Notes: generated by a model not told the origin, from the letters alone. A stretch of 38,899 bases of DNA from Dehalococcoidia bacterium (GCA_019694855.1 JAIBBD010000015.1:1-38899); one strand, 5' to 3'. Positions 24,772 to 32,940 are shown, counted from the stretch's first letter. Numbers and translations are program-made.

Positions 24772-24783
24772 TGACGAACGGCC
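24772..24783 (+). promoter_or_regulatory. shared upstream element, first copy
   Basis: CTGACGAACGGCC occurs at 24771-24783, about 53 nt before the SHOCT-protein start, and again at 25186-25198, about 63 nt before the next membrane-protein gene. A recurring element at similar distance suggests a common regulator; it may be part of an alternative-sigma promoter, since GAAC resembles some ECF -35 elements. Confidence 0.35.
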
Positions 24784-24835
24784 TGCACGGGCGCCCGAGG
24801 CGCGACGTACGTTCAGAGGGAAGCACGCGAGGTGA

Positions 24836-25120
24836 ATGATGTGGGGTTGGCATGACGGCCCGCATGGCTGGGCTTGGTTCTGGATGGCGTTCATGATGGC
24901 CCTCGTATGGATCCCGTTGATCCTCGGCGGGATCTGGTTCGCACTCACGGCAGGCCGCGGCGGCCTGCGGCCCGCCGCACGCGACGAGCCGCGTCACGCC
25001 GACGTCGATGCACGCGAGCTGGCGAGGCGCGCCTACGCCCGGGGCGAAGTCGACCGTGATCGCTTCCTGCAACTCATGCGGGATCTCGAAGAATCGGAAC
25101 GCCCCCGTCCGGCGCACTGA
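24836..25120 (+). CDS. SHOCT-domain small membrane protein
   Basis: The 94-residue protein has a Trp/His/Met-rich N-terminus (MMWGWHDGPHGWAWFWMAFMM), one membrane segment (about 14-38) and a C-terminal SHOCT motif (ARELARRAYARGEVDRDRFLQLMRDLEE). SHOCT motifs are short helical pairs found at the ends of many small membrane proteins, thought to mediate oligomerisation. The His/Trp/Met-rich start resembles proteins found near copper or redox genes, but no such genes are adjacent. Two consecutive ATGs (24836, 24839) could start it, with AGGTG very close upstream. The function is unknown. Confidence 0.78.
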   Translation: MMWGWHDGPHGWAWFWMAFMMALVWIPLILGGIWFALTAGRGGLRPAARDEPRHADVDARELARRAYARGEVDRDRFLQLMRDLEESERPRPAH

Positions 25121-25164
25121 AACCGCCTGCCGCGAGCGGACCGAGGCCGCGGCCCCGCCGCTAC

Positions 25165-25197
25165 GCCGTTCGTCATGCGAGACCGCTGACGAACGGC
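25165..25197. repeat. 11-bp perfect inverted repeat containing the second shared element
   Basis: GCCGTTCGTCA (25165-25175) and TGACGAACGGC (25187-25197) are perfect inverted repeats with an 11-nt spacer, between the SHOCT gene and the next membrane-protein gene. They could form a terminator stem (no T-run follows) or an operator. Confidence 0.5.
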
Positions 25198-25260
25198 CCT
25201 CGCCTCGACACCCACGAACGACGAGGCTCGATTCGGGAGCGGGGAGATCGGGAGCTATCC

Positions 25261-25671
25261 GTGAAGCTGCTCGCACGTCTTCGAACGTTGCCGCTGTCCA
25301 CACGACTGAAGGTGGCCGCCACGGCGTTAGTCGGAGTGCCCGCGGTCATGTTGATCGCCATCGCCCTCGGCGAAATGGCGGACGGTGAAGTCACTGGCGT
25401 CCAGCACCTCCCCCAGGGCGGCCTGCTGCTCCTCCTGGCGGCCGCCGGGTGGCGGTATCCGCGGCAGGCGGGCGCCTTCCTGTTACTGGCGGGCGTCGCC
25501 GTGCTCGCCGTGTGGCTCGTCTGGGTCGTCGGTTCCGAGGACGTCGCGGGGCGAGCCCCCCTCCTCGGTTGGGTCGCGGTCGGACTCGTGCTCTTCTCGC
25601 CGCCGATTCTGGCGGGGTTGCTGCTGCTGCGCTCCAGCGGCGTTCGAGGCGGCTCGTTCCTGCCTCGGTAG
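25261..25671 (+). CDS. polytopic membrane protein, unknown
   Basis: The 136-residue protein begins with GTG at 25261, preceded by CGGGAG at good spacing. It has a basic N-terminus and four predicted membrane segments (about 18-38, 51-65, 70-92, 102-124). No soluble domain or catalytic motif is seen. It shares an upstream 13-nt element with the SHOCT gene before it, suggesting related control. It converges on the acyl-CoA dehydrogenase gene with only 12 nt between the stops. Confidence 0.75.
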   Translation: MKLLARLRTLPLSTRLKVAATALVGVPAVMLIAIALGEMADGEVTGVQHLPQGGLLLLLAAAGWRYPRQAGAFLLLAGVAVLAVWLVWVVGSEDVAGRAPLLGWVAVGLVLFSPPILAGLLLLRSSGVRGGSFLPR

Positions 25672-25683
25672 GCCCGGACGCTC

Positions 25684-26856
25684 CTACCGGGGCAGTCCCA
25701 GCCCCCGCTGCGCGATGATGTTGCGCTGCACCTCGGAGGTGCCCGCCGCAATCGTGCTTCCCACCGATTCGAGGTACGACCGCGCCATCCCGCCCCCGAA
25801 CGGCGCCAGTGGCGACCCCGGCACCAGCAGCCCCGCGTAGCCCAGCATCTGCATCCCCGTACCCGCGATGCGCTGCGTCAGCTCCGACCCGTACAGCTTC
25901 GAGACGGACGCCTCGTAGTTCGGCGAGATGCCCTGCGTCTGCATCCACGGGATGCGGTACGCGATGTTGAAGCCGACCTCCATCTCGATCCAGCGGTCCG
26001 CCAGCGCGTAGCGCATCGAGGGGTGCTGCTCGATCAGCCCCCCGTCCTCCTTGGCCAGGTTGACCAGCCGCTCGATGTTGCGCTTGCCACCGGCGTACGC
26101 CGCCACGCTCGATCGCTCGAAGTCGAGACTGCGCGCCAGCTGGTACCAGCCACGGTTCTCCACCCCCACGAGGTTCTCGGCGGGGATGCGCACGCGGTCG
26201 AGGTGCACCTCGGTCAGGTAGGAGTCGCCCGCCATGCTCGCAATCGGCCGCATCGTGATGCCCGCCGAGTCCATCGGCAGCACGAACGTCGAGATGCCGC
26301 GATGCTTCGGCGCGTTCGGGTCCGTGCGCGCCGCCAGGTAGCCGAGGTTCGCCTCCTGCGCCCCCGCCACCCACAACTTTGTCCCCGAGACGATGTACTC
26401 GTCCCCGTCCCGCACCGCGCGCGTCTGGATCGAGGCGAGGTCGGACCCCGCGCCCGGCTCCGAGTACAACGCGCACCACACGTCGTCCGCGTTCGCGATC
26501 CGGGGCAGGTACAGCCGCCGCTGCGCCTCGTTGCCGTTCATCATGATCGCCGGGCCAACCGAGGAGACGCCGACGCCCCCGTTTCCCGGCGCGTCGAGGT
26601 AGGCCAACTCCTCGTTGAAGATCAGCTGCTCCAGGTACGAGGCGGCCAGCCCGCCGTGCTCCTTCGGCCACGCCATCGCCAGCCACTTGCGATCCGCCAG
26701 CTGCTTGGAGATCGTCCGCGCCAGCGCGCGGCGCTCCTCGGCGTCCGGCGCCTGCGCCAGGCTGCGTGTCGACCAGTCCGAGGGCAGCTGCGCGTGTAGG
26801 AGCTGCCGCAGCTCGGCCCGGAACTGCTCTTCAGAAGGGGAGAAATCGAAGTCCAT
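25684..26856 (-). CDS. acyl-CoA dehydrogenase (FadE-type), second copy
   Basis: The 390-residue flavoprotein has the same layout as the one at 7941-9155: N-terminal helices, YSEPGAGSDLASIQT in the middle domain (about 131-145), KLWVAGAQEANLGYLAARTD, and a C-terminal GTSEVQRNIIAQRGLGLPR. The MCAD-type catalytic Glu position is Ala, while Glu247 in SLDFERSS occupies the isovaleryl-CoA-dehydrogenase position. The ATG at 26856 is preceded by GAGGTGA. The two enzymes are clearly paralogous but moderately diverged. FadE proteins of this sort sometimes form heterotetramers, but these two are 16 kb apart. The substrate is unknown. Confidence 0.93.
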   Translation of the reverse strand: MDFDFSPSEEQFRAELRQLLHAQLPSDWSTRSLAQAPDAEERRALARTISKQLADRKWLAMAWPKEHGGLAASYLEQLIFNEELAYLDAPGNGGVGVSSVGPAIMMNGNEAQRRLYLPRIANADDVWCALYSEPGAGSDLASIQTRAVRDGDEYIVSGTKLWVAGAQEANLGYLAARTDPNAPKHRGISTFVLPMDSAGITMRPIASMAGDSYLTEVHLDRVRIPAENLVGVENRGWYQLARSLDFERSSVAAYAGGKRNIERLVNLAKEDGGLIEQHPSMRYALADRWIEMEVGFNIAYRIPWMQTQGISPNYEASVSKLYGSELTQRIAGTGMQMLGYAGLLVPGSPLAPFGGGMARSYLESVGSTIAAGTSEVQRNIIAQRGLGLPR

Positions 26857-26977
26857 GGCGTCCCATCACCTCGGGGAACCGCGCCGGCCAGGCCAGGTGC
26901 GTGCTGGAGTGCGCGACATATTGTAGCGAGGCGCGCGGGGCCGCGCAGAATGACCGGCCCGCCGCACGCCGCCTCGC

Positions 26978-28585
26978 CTACTTGAGGTACGACATCCCGC
27001 GCAGGTCAATCCACGGCTGATTCGGCGGCAGCGCTCCGACGTCCGAGGGGTAGTAATCCACCGCGGGTCCGCGCCGGTCGGCGCCCAGCCGCCCCTGCTC
27101 GCGCAGCAGCAGCTTGAACGACCCCACGAGGACAAACGGACGTGCCGTCGAGGGCACCCCGAGCTCGTCGTTGTAGAAGCGCCGCGCGATCCCCTGGTAC
27201 CAGCTGATCTGCACGAACGACACGCGCGTGGCATCCGCCGGGATGGCCCGCACCTGCGCACGGTACAGCCGCAGTTCGGTCATCTGCGGCGTCGCGACCA
27301 GGTTCGTGACGTTCGAGGCGGCAAACAGGCAGCTCGCCACGACAAGGCCGCCGCCCGCCGCCCAAGCCACCACTCGCGCCAGTCGTCGCTCGCCGTCGTT
27401 CAGCCGCGTCTCGAGCGATCGGCTCGCCACCGTCCACAGCCCCACGGCGCCAATCCCGAGGTACAACGCCAGCAGCGCGGAGAGCGCCGCCTGCGTCCGG
27501 TAGGGGTGCTGCTCCTCCCTGGTCACGAGGTTCACCAGGTACGTCAGTGGCACCAGCGCGACAGCGACGCCGAGGTACAGCCACGGCCGCGACGTGAATC
27601 GGAACGCCGAGACAGCCATCCCCACCACGATCGCCAGCCCCACCATCGCCGCCAGCCACGGCAGCGGCCCGAGGTGAAACAGGTTCAGCGACTCCGTGAG
27701 CGGCTGCTCGACAAACCAGCGCAGCCGCCCGACCACGTCGAACGACAGCTCCGCCCGCACGCGCGATCCCTCCGGCACGGCGTCGCCGTAGTAGGCGATC
27801 GCGAGCTTCGTCTGCAGATACGCCCCACCGAGGGCGACGGCCGCCACGGCGCCGTGCAGCCAGGTGACCCGCCAGGCCAGCGACGCGTCGTCCCGCGACT
27901 CGATGATCGCGATGGCCAGGAACACCCAGAAGCACATGGCTGCGGGCTGGTAGAAGAACAGCCCCGCGAGGAGCAGCAGCGCCGCGGCGGCCAGGCGCCC
28001 GCGGTCGAACCCCTCGCGCCCAGCCGACTGCGTGACGAGCAACGACGCGCACCCTCCGAGGATGGCCGCATACGGCGCCGTGAACAGCACGGCCCACGAG
28101 CCGTAGACCTGAAACGCGGGCAGTGAGCACATCAGGAGCGCGATCGCCGCGGCCGGCCAGGGCCGTACGCGCGCCCGCATCAGCGCCCACTGCACCAGCA
28201 GTGCGAGTCCGACTACGCCGATCGCGCCGATAAGTCGCACGTACCGCAGGTGGTCAATGTCGCCGGCCGCGCCAAACGCCGCCTGGACGGACCACCCCAT
28301 GAGCGGGCGCCCATTGGCGGCCGCCATCTCAAACACCGTCCGCCCGAATTGCGGGTTCGGCTCGCCGCCGACCGCCATCCACAGCAACGAATAGTCGTCC
28401 GCGTATGCGTACGGCACGAGCACCGCCGGCGCCAGCACCGCGGCGAGGGCAAGTGCGACCGCCAGCGATGACCCGCCGAACGTCGAGGCCCACCCCCGCC
28501 CGGCGCTCAGCACGCCATCGTCAGCCTGGCTCTCGGCGGCGCTCTGCTCGTCGGTCGTGGGATCGAGGTCGTTCGTGGTCGCCAC
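26978..28585 (-). CDS. polytopic membrane protein, GtrII/GT-C glycosyltransferase-like
   Basis: The protein of about 535 residues has an Asp/Glu-rich cytoplasmic start, then ten or more hydrophobic segments. An ADDYSLLW motif (about 62-69) lies just after the first segment, in the place where GT-C enzymes keep their catalytic acidic pair. This resembles GtrII-type glucosyltransferases, which use lipid-linked sugars on the outer face of the membrane to decorate surface polymers. The C-terminal 110 residues are soluble, with RVSFVQISWYQGIARRFYNDELG. GTG at 28585 is the preferred start because GGAG precedes it at 7 nt; an in-frame TTG at 28657 would add 24 residues. A lipoprotein gene lies 84 bp upstream. 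Confidence 0.75.
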   Translation of the reverse strand: MATTNDLDPTTDEQSAAESQADDGVLSAGRGWASTFGGSSLAVALALAAVLAPAVLVPYAYADDYSLLWMAVGGEPNPQFGRTVFEMAAANGRPLMGWSVQAAFGAAGDIDHLRYVRLIGAIGVVGLALLVQWALMRARVRPWPAAAIALLMCSLPAFQVYGSWAVLFTAPYAAILGGCASLLVTQSAGREGFDRGRLAAAALLLLAGLFFYQPAAMCFWVFLAIAIIESRDDASLAWRVTWLHGAVAAVALGGAYLQTKLAIAYYGDAVPEGSRVRAELSFDVVGRLRWFVEQPLTESLNLFHLGPLPWLAAMVGLAIVVGMAVSAFRFTSRPWLYLGVAVALVPLTYLVNLVTREEQHPYRTQAALSALLALYLGIGAVGLWTVASRSLETRLNDGERRLARVVAWAAGGGLVVASCLFAASNVTNLVATPQMTELRLYRAQVRAIPADATRVSFVQISWYQGIARRFYNDELGVPSTARPFVLVGSFKLLLREQGRLGADRRGPAVDYYPSDVGALPPNQPWIDLRGMSYLK

Positions 28586-28669
28586 GCGCGTGCTCCCGGC
28601 CGTGGAGGCGTCAGGGTCGGAGTTCCTGCCATGTTCGCCGACCCGGCCGAGGAGCAACAGGGCCCAGTC

Positions 28670-29302
28670 CTACCGCGGCGAGGAGTCGGACCGCGCCTCG
28701 AACACAATCACCGAGCTGAAGTCGGGGCCGTCCATCTGGAGTCCATAGCAACCCGGAGCCGCGATGCGAATGACCGAGGCCAGCTCGTGCCACCCGGCGC
28801 CAGCGCCCGGCCCCCGAGGCGCGCCGCCCTTCGGGAAGACGAGTTCGGCCGCGCCGTCGTCGAACGCCAGCGCGGCCTGTCCGCTCAGGGCGCTCCCCCT
28901 GATCAGCACCGGCCCCTCCGAGGCGGCCGTGAGCTGCCAGATCGCCTTGACCGCGTGCTGCTCGTCGAAGGTGAGGACGGCTGGCCCCGTGCCTCCTGCG
29001 AGCAGATACAGCGGGCCGTCGCCATACGCCTCCCCGAGGACCGGAGCGGGCAACGGTCGCGCCGCCGAGGCGGGACAGGCGACCTCGCCCGGCAGCGGGA
29101 GCCGCAACGGCCGCGCTCGCAGCGCCGCCACCGCCTGCGACTCGTCGAGTCCCTCCGGAAGGGGCGTGACCTCAATCGGCGTCGGCGTGCGCGTCGGCGA
29201 TGGCGTCAGAACCCGACCCGCCGACGAGGAGCACGCGAACAGCAGCATCCCGAACGAGGCGAGCAGGACCTCAATCAGCAGCGGACGTCGTGAGCGGCCC
29301 AT
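28670..29302 (-). CDS. predicted lipoprotein, unknown function
   Basis: The 210-residue protein starts MGRSRRPLLIEVLLASFGML and has the lipobox LLFAC with Cys24, followed by a Ser/Thr/Pro-rich linker (SPTRTPTPIEVTPLP). It is therefore exported and lipid-anchored. The mature domain (about 50-210) looks beta-rich and has two cysteines (ACPAS, GCYGL); no family is recognised. The ATG at 29302 is supported by GGGAG seven bases upstream. It precedes the GT-C-like gene in the same orientation and is divergent from the ArsR operon. Confidence 0.82.
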   Translation of the reverse strand: MGRSRRPLLIEVLLASFGMLLFACSSSAGRVLTPSPTRTPTPIEVTPLPEGLDESQAVAALRARPLRLPLPGEVACPASAARPLPAPVLGEAYGDGPLYLLAGGTGPAVLTFDEQHAVKAIWQLTAASEGPVLIRGSALSGQAALAFDDGAAELVFPKGGAPRGPGAGAGWHELASVIRIAAPGCYGLQMDGPDFSSVIVFEARSDSSPR

Positions 29303-29386
29303 CGACTCGCTCCCGTCTCCCCCGGCCGGGCGCCCCCGGCGCTCGTCGAGTGTACGCACCGGCACGGCGCCCGGATGCGAATACAC

Positions 29387-29402
29387 TTAGGTGTTGACCT
29401 AA
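29387..29402 (+). promoter_or_regulatory. palindromic operator over the ArsR-operon promoter
   Basis: TTAGGT-GTTG-ACCTAA is a perfect 6-bp inverted repeat with a 4-bp spacer, about 38 bp upstream of the arsR-like ATG. It contains TTGACC (29394-29399), a good -35, followed at 18 bp by the weak -10 TACGGT (29418-29423). A repressor on this site would occlude the promoter, as in autoregulated ArsR operons. Confidence 0.65.
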
Positions 29403-29439
29403 CTGTTTTTGATGCGCTACGGTCACTCGAGGAGGAGCG

Positions 29440-29844
29440 ATGCCGGCCCGATCCGCAGCCCGACCCGCCGACCCGCGCGACGCCCTGTTTCGCGCCCTCG
29501 CGGACCCCACCCGTCGCGAGGTCGTCGAACGTCTCGGCCGCGGCGCCGCCTCGGTCAGCCAGCTCGCCGGCGGCTTCGATATGGCGCTGCCCTCGTTCGT
29601 CGAGCACCTGCGCGTCCTCGAGTCCTCGGGCCTCGTCCGCTCCCAGAAGCACGGACGAGTCCGCACCTACGAGCTCGCCCCCGAGGGCCTGCGTCCGCTC
29701 GAGGACTGGCTCGCGGCGCAGCGGCGCCGTTGGGAACGCCGCCTCGACCAGCTCGACGATTACCTGCTCCAGCTCAAGGCGGCCGAGGAACGCCGCGCGC
29801 AGCCCTCGGCGGCCCCGCGCACCCAGAAAGGAACACCGTCATGA
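29440..29844 (+). CDS. ArsR-family transcriptional regulator
   Basis: The 134-residue protein has the ArsR winged helix: DALFRALADPTRREVVERLGRGAASVSQLA, the recognition helix MALPSFVEHLRVLESSGLVRSQ and the wing KHGRVRTYEL, then a C-terminal helix RRRWERRLDQLDDYLLQLK. The metal-binding Cys motif of classical ArsR is absent, so it belongs to the metal-independent branch usually found next to AHSA1-domain proteins. GAGGAGGAG precedes the ATG. It overlaps the following gene by 4 nt (ATGA). The palindrome upstream is the likely autoregulatory site. Confidence 0.93.
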   Translation: MPARSAARPADPRDALFRALADPTRREVVERLGRGAASVSQLAGGFDMALPSFVEHLRVLESSGLVRSQKHGRVRTYELAPEGLRPLEDWLAAQRRRWERRLDQLDDYLLQLKAAEERRAQPSAAPRTQKGTPS

Positions 29845-30425
29845 GGAAGCTGATCGTCTCCGAGTTCACGTCGCTCGACGGCGTCATGCAGGCGCCCGGA
29901 GGTCCCGAGGAGGACACCGACGGCGGCTTCGCCCACGGTGGTTGGACGCTCCCGTACTGGCACGACGACATCGGTACGCGCTTCTTCGAGGCCATGGCCG
30001 AGTGCGACGCGTTCCTCCTCGGCCGCCGCACCTGGGAGAGCCACAGCATCTTCGAGACGTTCGAGGAAGGCGACCCCTTCGGCGACCTCATGAAGGGCAT
30101 GCAGAAGTACGTCGTGTCCACGACGCTGGAGTCCGCGGACGCCTGGCGCAATTCGACGATCATCCGTGACAACGTGGTCGAGGAAGTGCGCCGGCTCAAG
30201 CAGCAGGAAGGCAAGTCGATCTACATCGACGGCAGCAGTGTCCTCATCCACGAGCTCGCCCGCCACGGCCTCATCGACGAGTACAGCCTGCTCGTCTATC
30301 CGCTCGTCCTCGGCGGCGGCAAGCGCGTGTTCGAGGACGGTCCCCGCGTCGACATGGCACTCGTCGAGACGCGGACGTTCCCGACCGGCGTCGTCCTCAT
30401 GCGCTACGCCGTCAACCACGACTGA
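29841..30425 (+). CDS. dihydrofolate reductase family protein (RibD C-terminal-like)
   Basis: The 194-residue protein has the fold of the RibD C-terminal/YwjB group: MRKLIVSEFTSLDGVMQAPGG, CDAFLLGRRTWE, KYVVSTTLESADAW, IYIDGSSVLIHELARHGLIDEYSLLVYPLVLGGGKRVF and a final FPTGVVLMRY strand. Such proteins bind NADPH and reduce unknown small molecules; they are not true folate enzymes. Its ATG overlaps the arsR stop. It is co-transcribed with the AHSA1 gene downstream, a common trio in high-GC bacteria. Confidence 0.93.
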   Translation: MRKLIVSEFTSLDGVMQAPGGPEEDTDGGFAHGGWTLPYWHDDIGTRFFEAMAECDAFLLGRRTWESHSIFETFEEGDPFGDLMKGMQKYVVSTTLESADAWRNSTIIRDNVVEEVRRLKQQEGKSIYIDGSSVLIHELARHGLIDEYSLLVYPLVLGGGKRVFEDGPRVDMALVETRTFPTGVVLMRYAVNHD

Positions 30426-30467
30426 CCCGCATCGCCCGTCCCCGAGCCGGGCAGCAAGGAGTGACCC

Positions 30468-30962
30468 ATGACCTCGATCGGCGGCTTCGAGATCGACCCC
30501 CGACTCGACCTCGTCCTGGAGCGCACCGTCGAGGTGCGCCCCGCCCTCGTCTGGAAGGCCTGGACCGAGCCCGAGCATATGAAGCCGTGGTTCTGCCCCC
30601 GCCCCTGGTCGCTGGCCGAATGCGAGGTCGACCTCCGCCCCGGCGGCAAGTTCCTCACGGTGATGCGCTCCCCGGAGGGCGAGGACATGCCCGCCGAGGC
30701 GGGCTGCTACCTCGAGGTCGTGCCGGAGCGCCGCCTGGTATGGACGGCGGCTCTCGGCCCCGGCTATCGACCGATCGCCGGCGGCGATCTCCCCTTCACC
30801 GCGGCCATCCTGCTTGAGCCCCACGGCGAGGGCGGCACGCGCTACACCGCCATCGCCATCCACCGTGACGAGGCGGGGGCGGAGCAGCACGAGGCAATGG
30901 GCTTTCACGAGGGCTGGGGCACCGCCCTCGACCAGCTCGTCGAGTACGTCAGGACCTGGTAG
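30468..30962 (+). CDS. SRPBCC/AHSA1-domain protein
   Basis: The 164-residue cytoplasmic protein is a single AHSA1-type START-like domain: LVLERTVEVRPALVWKAWTEPEHMKPWFCPRPW at the start, DLRPGGKFLTVM in the middle and MGFHEGWGTALDQLVEYVRTW as the final helix. These folds enclose a hydrophobic cavity and are thought to bind small lipophilic ligands. It is the last gene of the ArsR operon, 42 nt after the reductase-like gene, with AAGGAG upstream of the ATG. It converges on the RodZ-like gene; an inverted repeat with one bulge (30970-31006) between them could terminate both. Confidence 0.92.
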   Translation: MTSIGGFEIDPRLDLVLERTVEVRPALVWKAWTEPEHMKPWFCPRPWSLAECEVDLRPGGKFLTVMRSPEGEDMPAEAGCYLEVVPERRLVWTAALGPGYRPIAGGDLPFTAAILLEPHGEGGTRYTAIAIHRDEAGAEQHEAMGFHEGWGTALDQLVEYVRTW

Positions 30963-30986
30963 CCACTCGCTCGAGGCCCGCGCGCT

Positions 30987-31754
30987 CTAGCGCAGCGGCC
31001 CTCGAGACACCACGAGCGTCACCGTGTCCCCCGTCTTGAGGGCCGTCGCCGGCTGCGGCGTCTGCGCTACCACCGTGCCCGCCGGCGCGTCGCTCGGCAC
31101 CTCCACAGCGACCGGTGCCGCCCCAATGGCGCGCAACACCTCCTCGGCGACCGAGCGTTGCACGCCCACGAAGTTGGGCGTCTCGCCCTGGTTGAACGAC
31201 GGCACCTGCGTCTGAGCGCTCGATCCGCTCGGGCCCGTGCTGTTGCCGTTCCCCGTGAACGCCGGCACGACCCACAACAACCCCACGAGGAACACGATCA
31301 CCGCCGCCACGAACAGCCACACCTTCGACACGCCGGGCAGCGTCGGCAGCTGCGGCAGCGGGATCGCCGGCGCGTCCGAGCCCGCCCGCCGCAGCCCGGG
31401 CATCGGATCGAGGCCCGGCGGGCGCGGCAGGTCGGCCGGCATCCGCGCCACGGCCTCCTCAGCGTCCAGCCCCAGCATCCGCGCGTACGAGCGCACGAAA
31501 CCCCGCGCGTACACGGGCGCCGGGATCACGTCGTAGTGCTCCGCTTCCAGCGCCTCGAGGTAGTGGCGGTTAATCCGAGTGGTGCGCTCCACCTCGGCGA
31601 AGCTCAGCCCCTTGCGCAGCCGCGTCTCGCGCAGCCAGTCGCCCAGCGGTCGCGAGGGTGGCCCCGCGCCTTCGCCCGCCTCGGGGCCATCGTCGCGCCG
31701 GCCGCCTTCCGGACGCGGCGTCCAGCCGGCCGGACGCTCGCGGCGCGACTGCAT
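30987..31754 (-). CDS. RodZ-like HTH protein with C-terminal PASTA domain
   Basis: The 255-residue protein has a cytoplasmic RodZ-type helix-turn-helix (LGDWLRETRLRKGLSFAEVERTTRINRHYLEALE then PVYARGFVRSYARMLGLD, about 40-100). A Pro-rich linker and one membrane segment follow (VWLFVAAVIVFLVGLLWVVPAF, about 148-170). The external part is one PASTA domain (NFVGVQRSVAEEVLRAIGA then GTVVAQTPQPATALKTGDTVTLVVSRG). RodZ links MreB to the cell-wall machinery, and PASTA domains bind peptidoglycan fragments, so a wall-sensing cytoskeletal anchor is plausible. The usual RodZ C-terminal DUF4115 domain is replaced. Its ATG overlaps the stop of the alcohol dehydrogenase gene by 1 nt (TGATG). Confidence 0.88.
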   Translation of the reverse strand: MQSRRERPAGWTPRPEGGRRDDGPEAGEGAGPPSRPLGDWLRETRLRKGLSFAEVERTTRINRHYLEALEAEHYDVIPAPVYARGFVRSYARMLGLDAEEAVARMPADLPRPPGLDPMPGLRRAGSDAPAIPLPQLPTLPGVSKVWLFVAAVIVFLVGLLWVVPAFTGNGNSTGPSGSSAQTQVPSFNQGETPNFVGVQRSVAEEVLRAIGAAPVAVEVPSDAPAGTVVAQTPQPATALKTGDTVTLVVSRGPLR

Positions 31755-32797
31755 CACGCCGAGTCGACCCCCGCGAACTGCACGAGCGACTTCAGTCCGC
31801 TCATCGCCAGCCGCGAGCTGTACGCCTCGGGCGCGTGCTCGATGTCGTAGCGGTTCGTCACCACCTCGTCGATGTGTGGCACTTGCCCGAGCAGCGCGAT
31901 CGTCTTCCGGTACTGCTCCGTGGTCGCGTTCTGCGACCCGCTGAGAATGATCTCGCCGTAGTGAATGATGTTCGGGTCGAACGGGACCGTCTGGTTGGGC
32001 GGGAACCCCGCGAACAGGTTGATCACGCCCTGCTTCCGGACATAGTCGATGGCCGGGTTCACCATCGCGTGCAGCCCCACCGTCACCACGACCGCGTCCG
32101 CGCCGTAGCCGCCCGTTGCCGCCTTCACCTCGGCCAGCACGTCCTGCGACTCCGGGTCCAGCACGAGGTCTGCGCCCCACCGCTCCGCGATCGCGCGGCG
32201 CTCGGCGACCGGCTCGCTCACGATGATCGGGCTCGACCCCAGCGCGCGCGCCATGATCAGGTGCAGCAGCCCCATCGGCCCCGCCCCCATGATCAGCAAC
32301 GAGGTGCCCGCGCCGACCTCGCACAGTTCCAATGAGTTGAGCGTGCACGCCGCCGGCTCGGTCAGCGCCGCGATATCGAGCGGTAGGCTCTTCGGCACCG
32401 GCAGCACGTGGCCCACGCGCAGCAGCTCCGCCGGCACCAGCAACTGCTCTGCAAACCCGCCGTCGAGGTCGTAGCCCAGCGTGCGACGATCCACGCAGCG
32501 ATTCTGCCGCCCCACGATGCAGAAACGGCAGTGGCCACACGCGACGACGGGGCAGACGACCACCCGGTCGCCCTCGGCGAACCCGGCCCCCTCGCCCACA
32601 GCCTCGACGACGCCCGCAATCTCGTGTCCCGGCACCACGCCGGGCTTCGCGTACTTCTCGCCTCGATACACCCGCACGTCCGAGGCGCACAGCGACGCGG
32701 CCGCCATGCGCAGCCGCAGCTCGCCCGGCCCCGGTTCGGGCGTCGCCCGGTCCACGACAGATACCTTGCCCGGGGCTTCGAAGATGGTCGCGCGCAT
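31754..32797 (-). CDS. zinc-dependent MDR alcohol/polyol dehydrogenase
   Basis: This medium-chain dehydrogenase has catalytic zinc ligands in LCASD and PGHE, and Glu in TEPAAC, plus the structural zinc cysteines in ACGHCRFCIVGRQNRC. The NAD(P) loop is GAGPMG. Overall it resembles the sorbitol/threonine dehydrogenase branch, so polyol, sugar alcohol or amino-alcohol oxidation is possible; the substrate is not fixed. ATG 32797 is preferred because GGAG precedes it at proper spacing; a GTG two codons earlier (32803) overlaps that site. It is translationally coupled to the RodZ-like gene, an odd partnership with no obvious metabolic link. Confidence 0.92.
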   Translation of the reverse strand: MRATIFEAPGKVSVVDRATPEPGPGELRLRMAAASLCASDVRVYRGEKYAKPGVVPGHEIAGVVEAVGEGAGFAEGDRVVVCPVVACGHCRFCIVGRQNRCVDRRTLGYDLDGGFAEQLLVPAELLRVGHVLPVPKSLPLDIAALTEPAACTLNSLELCEVGAGTSLLIMGAGPMGLLHLIMARALGSSPIIVSEPVAERRAIAERWGADLVLDPESQDVLAEVKAATGGYGADAVVVTVGLHAMVNPAIDYVRKQGVINLFAGFPPNQTVPFDPNIIHYGEIILSGSQNATTEQYRKTIALLGQVPHIDEVVTNRYDIEHAPEAYSSRLAMSGLKSLVQFAGVDSA

Positions 32798-32904
32798 GCT
32801 CACTCCGTCGTCGCTGTGCCGAGGTCATGGCCAGTATCGCAGTGCGCCGCCTCGCCGCGCCAGCTAAGGGCGGCGCCGCCTACCCACACTCCGTGCCCGT
32901 GCCG

Positions 32905-32934
32905 TTGCCACCCTGCTTCCCCGCCCCCTACACT
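32905..32934 (+). promoter_or_regulatory. promoter of the ileS T-box transcript
   Basis: -35 TTGCCA (32905-32910) and -10 TACACT (32929-32934) are separated by 18 bp. The predicted start near 32941 coincides with the beginning of T-box Stem I. Confidence 0.65.
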
Positions 32935-32940
32935 CGGAGG

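Noticed and set aside
30970-31006. Inverted repeat CTCGAGGCC / GGCCCTCGAG between the AHSA1 and RodZ-like genes
   Set aside because: It has a one-base bulge and overlaps the RodZ-like stop; it is plausible as a terminator but too weak to list separately.
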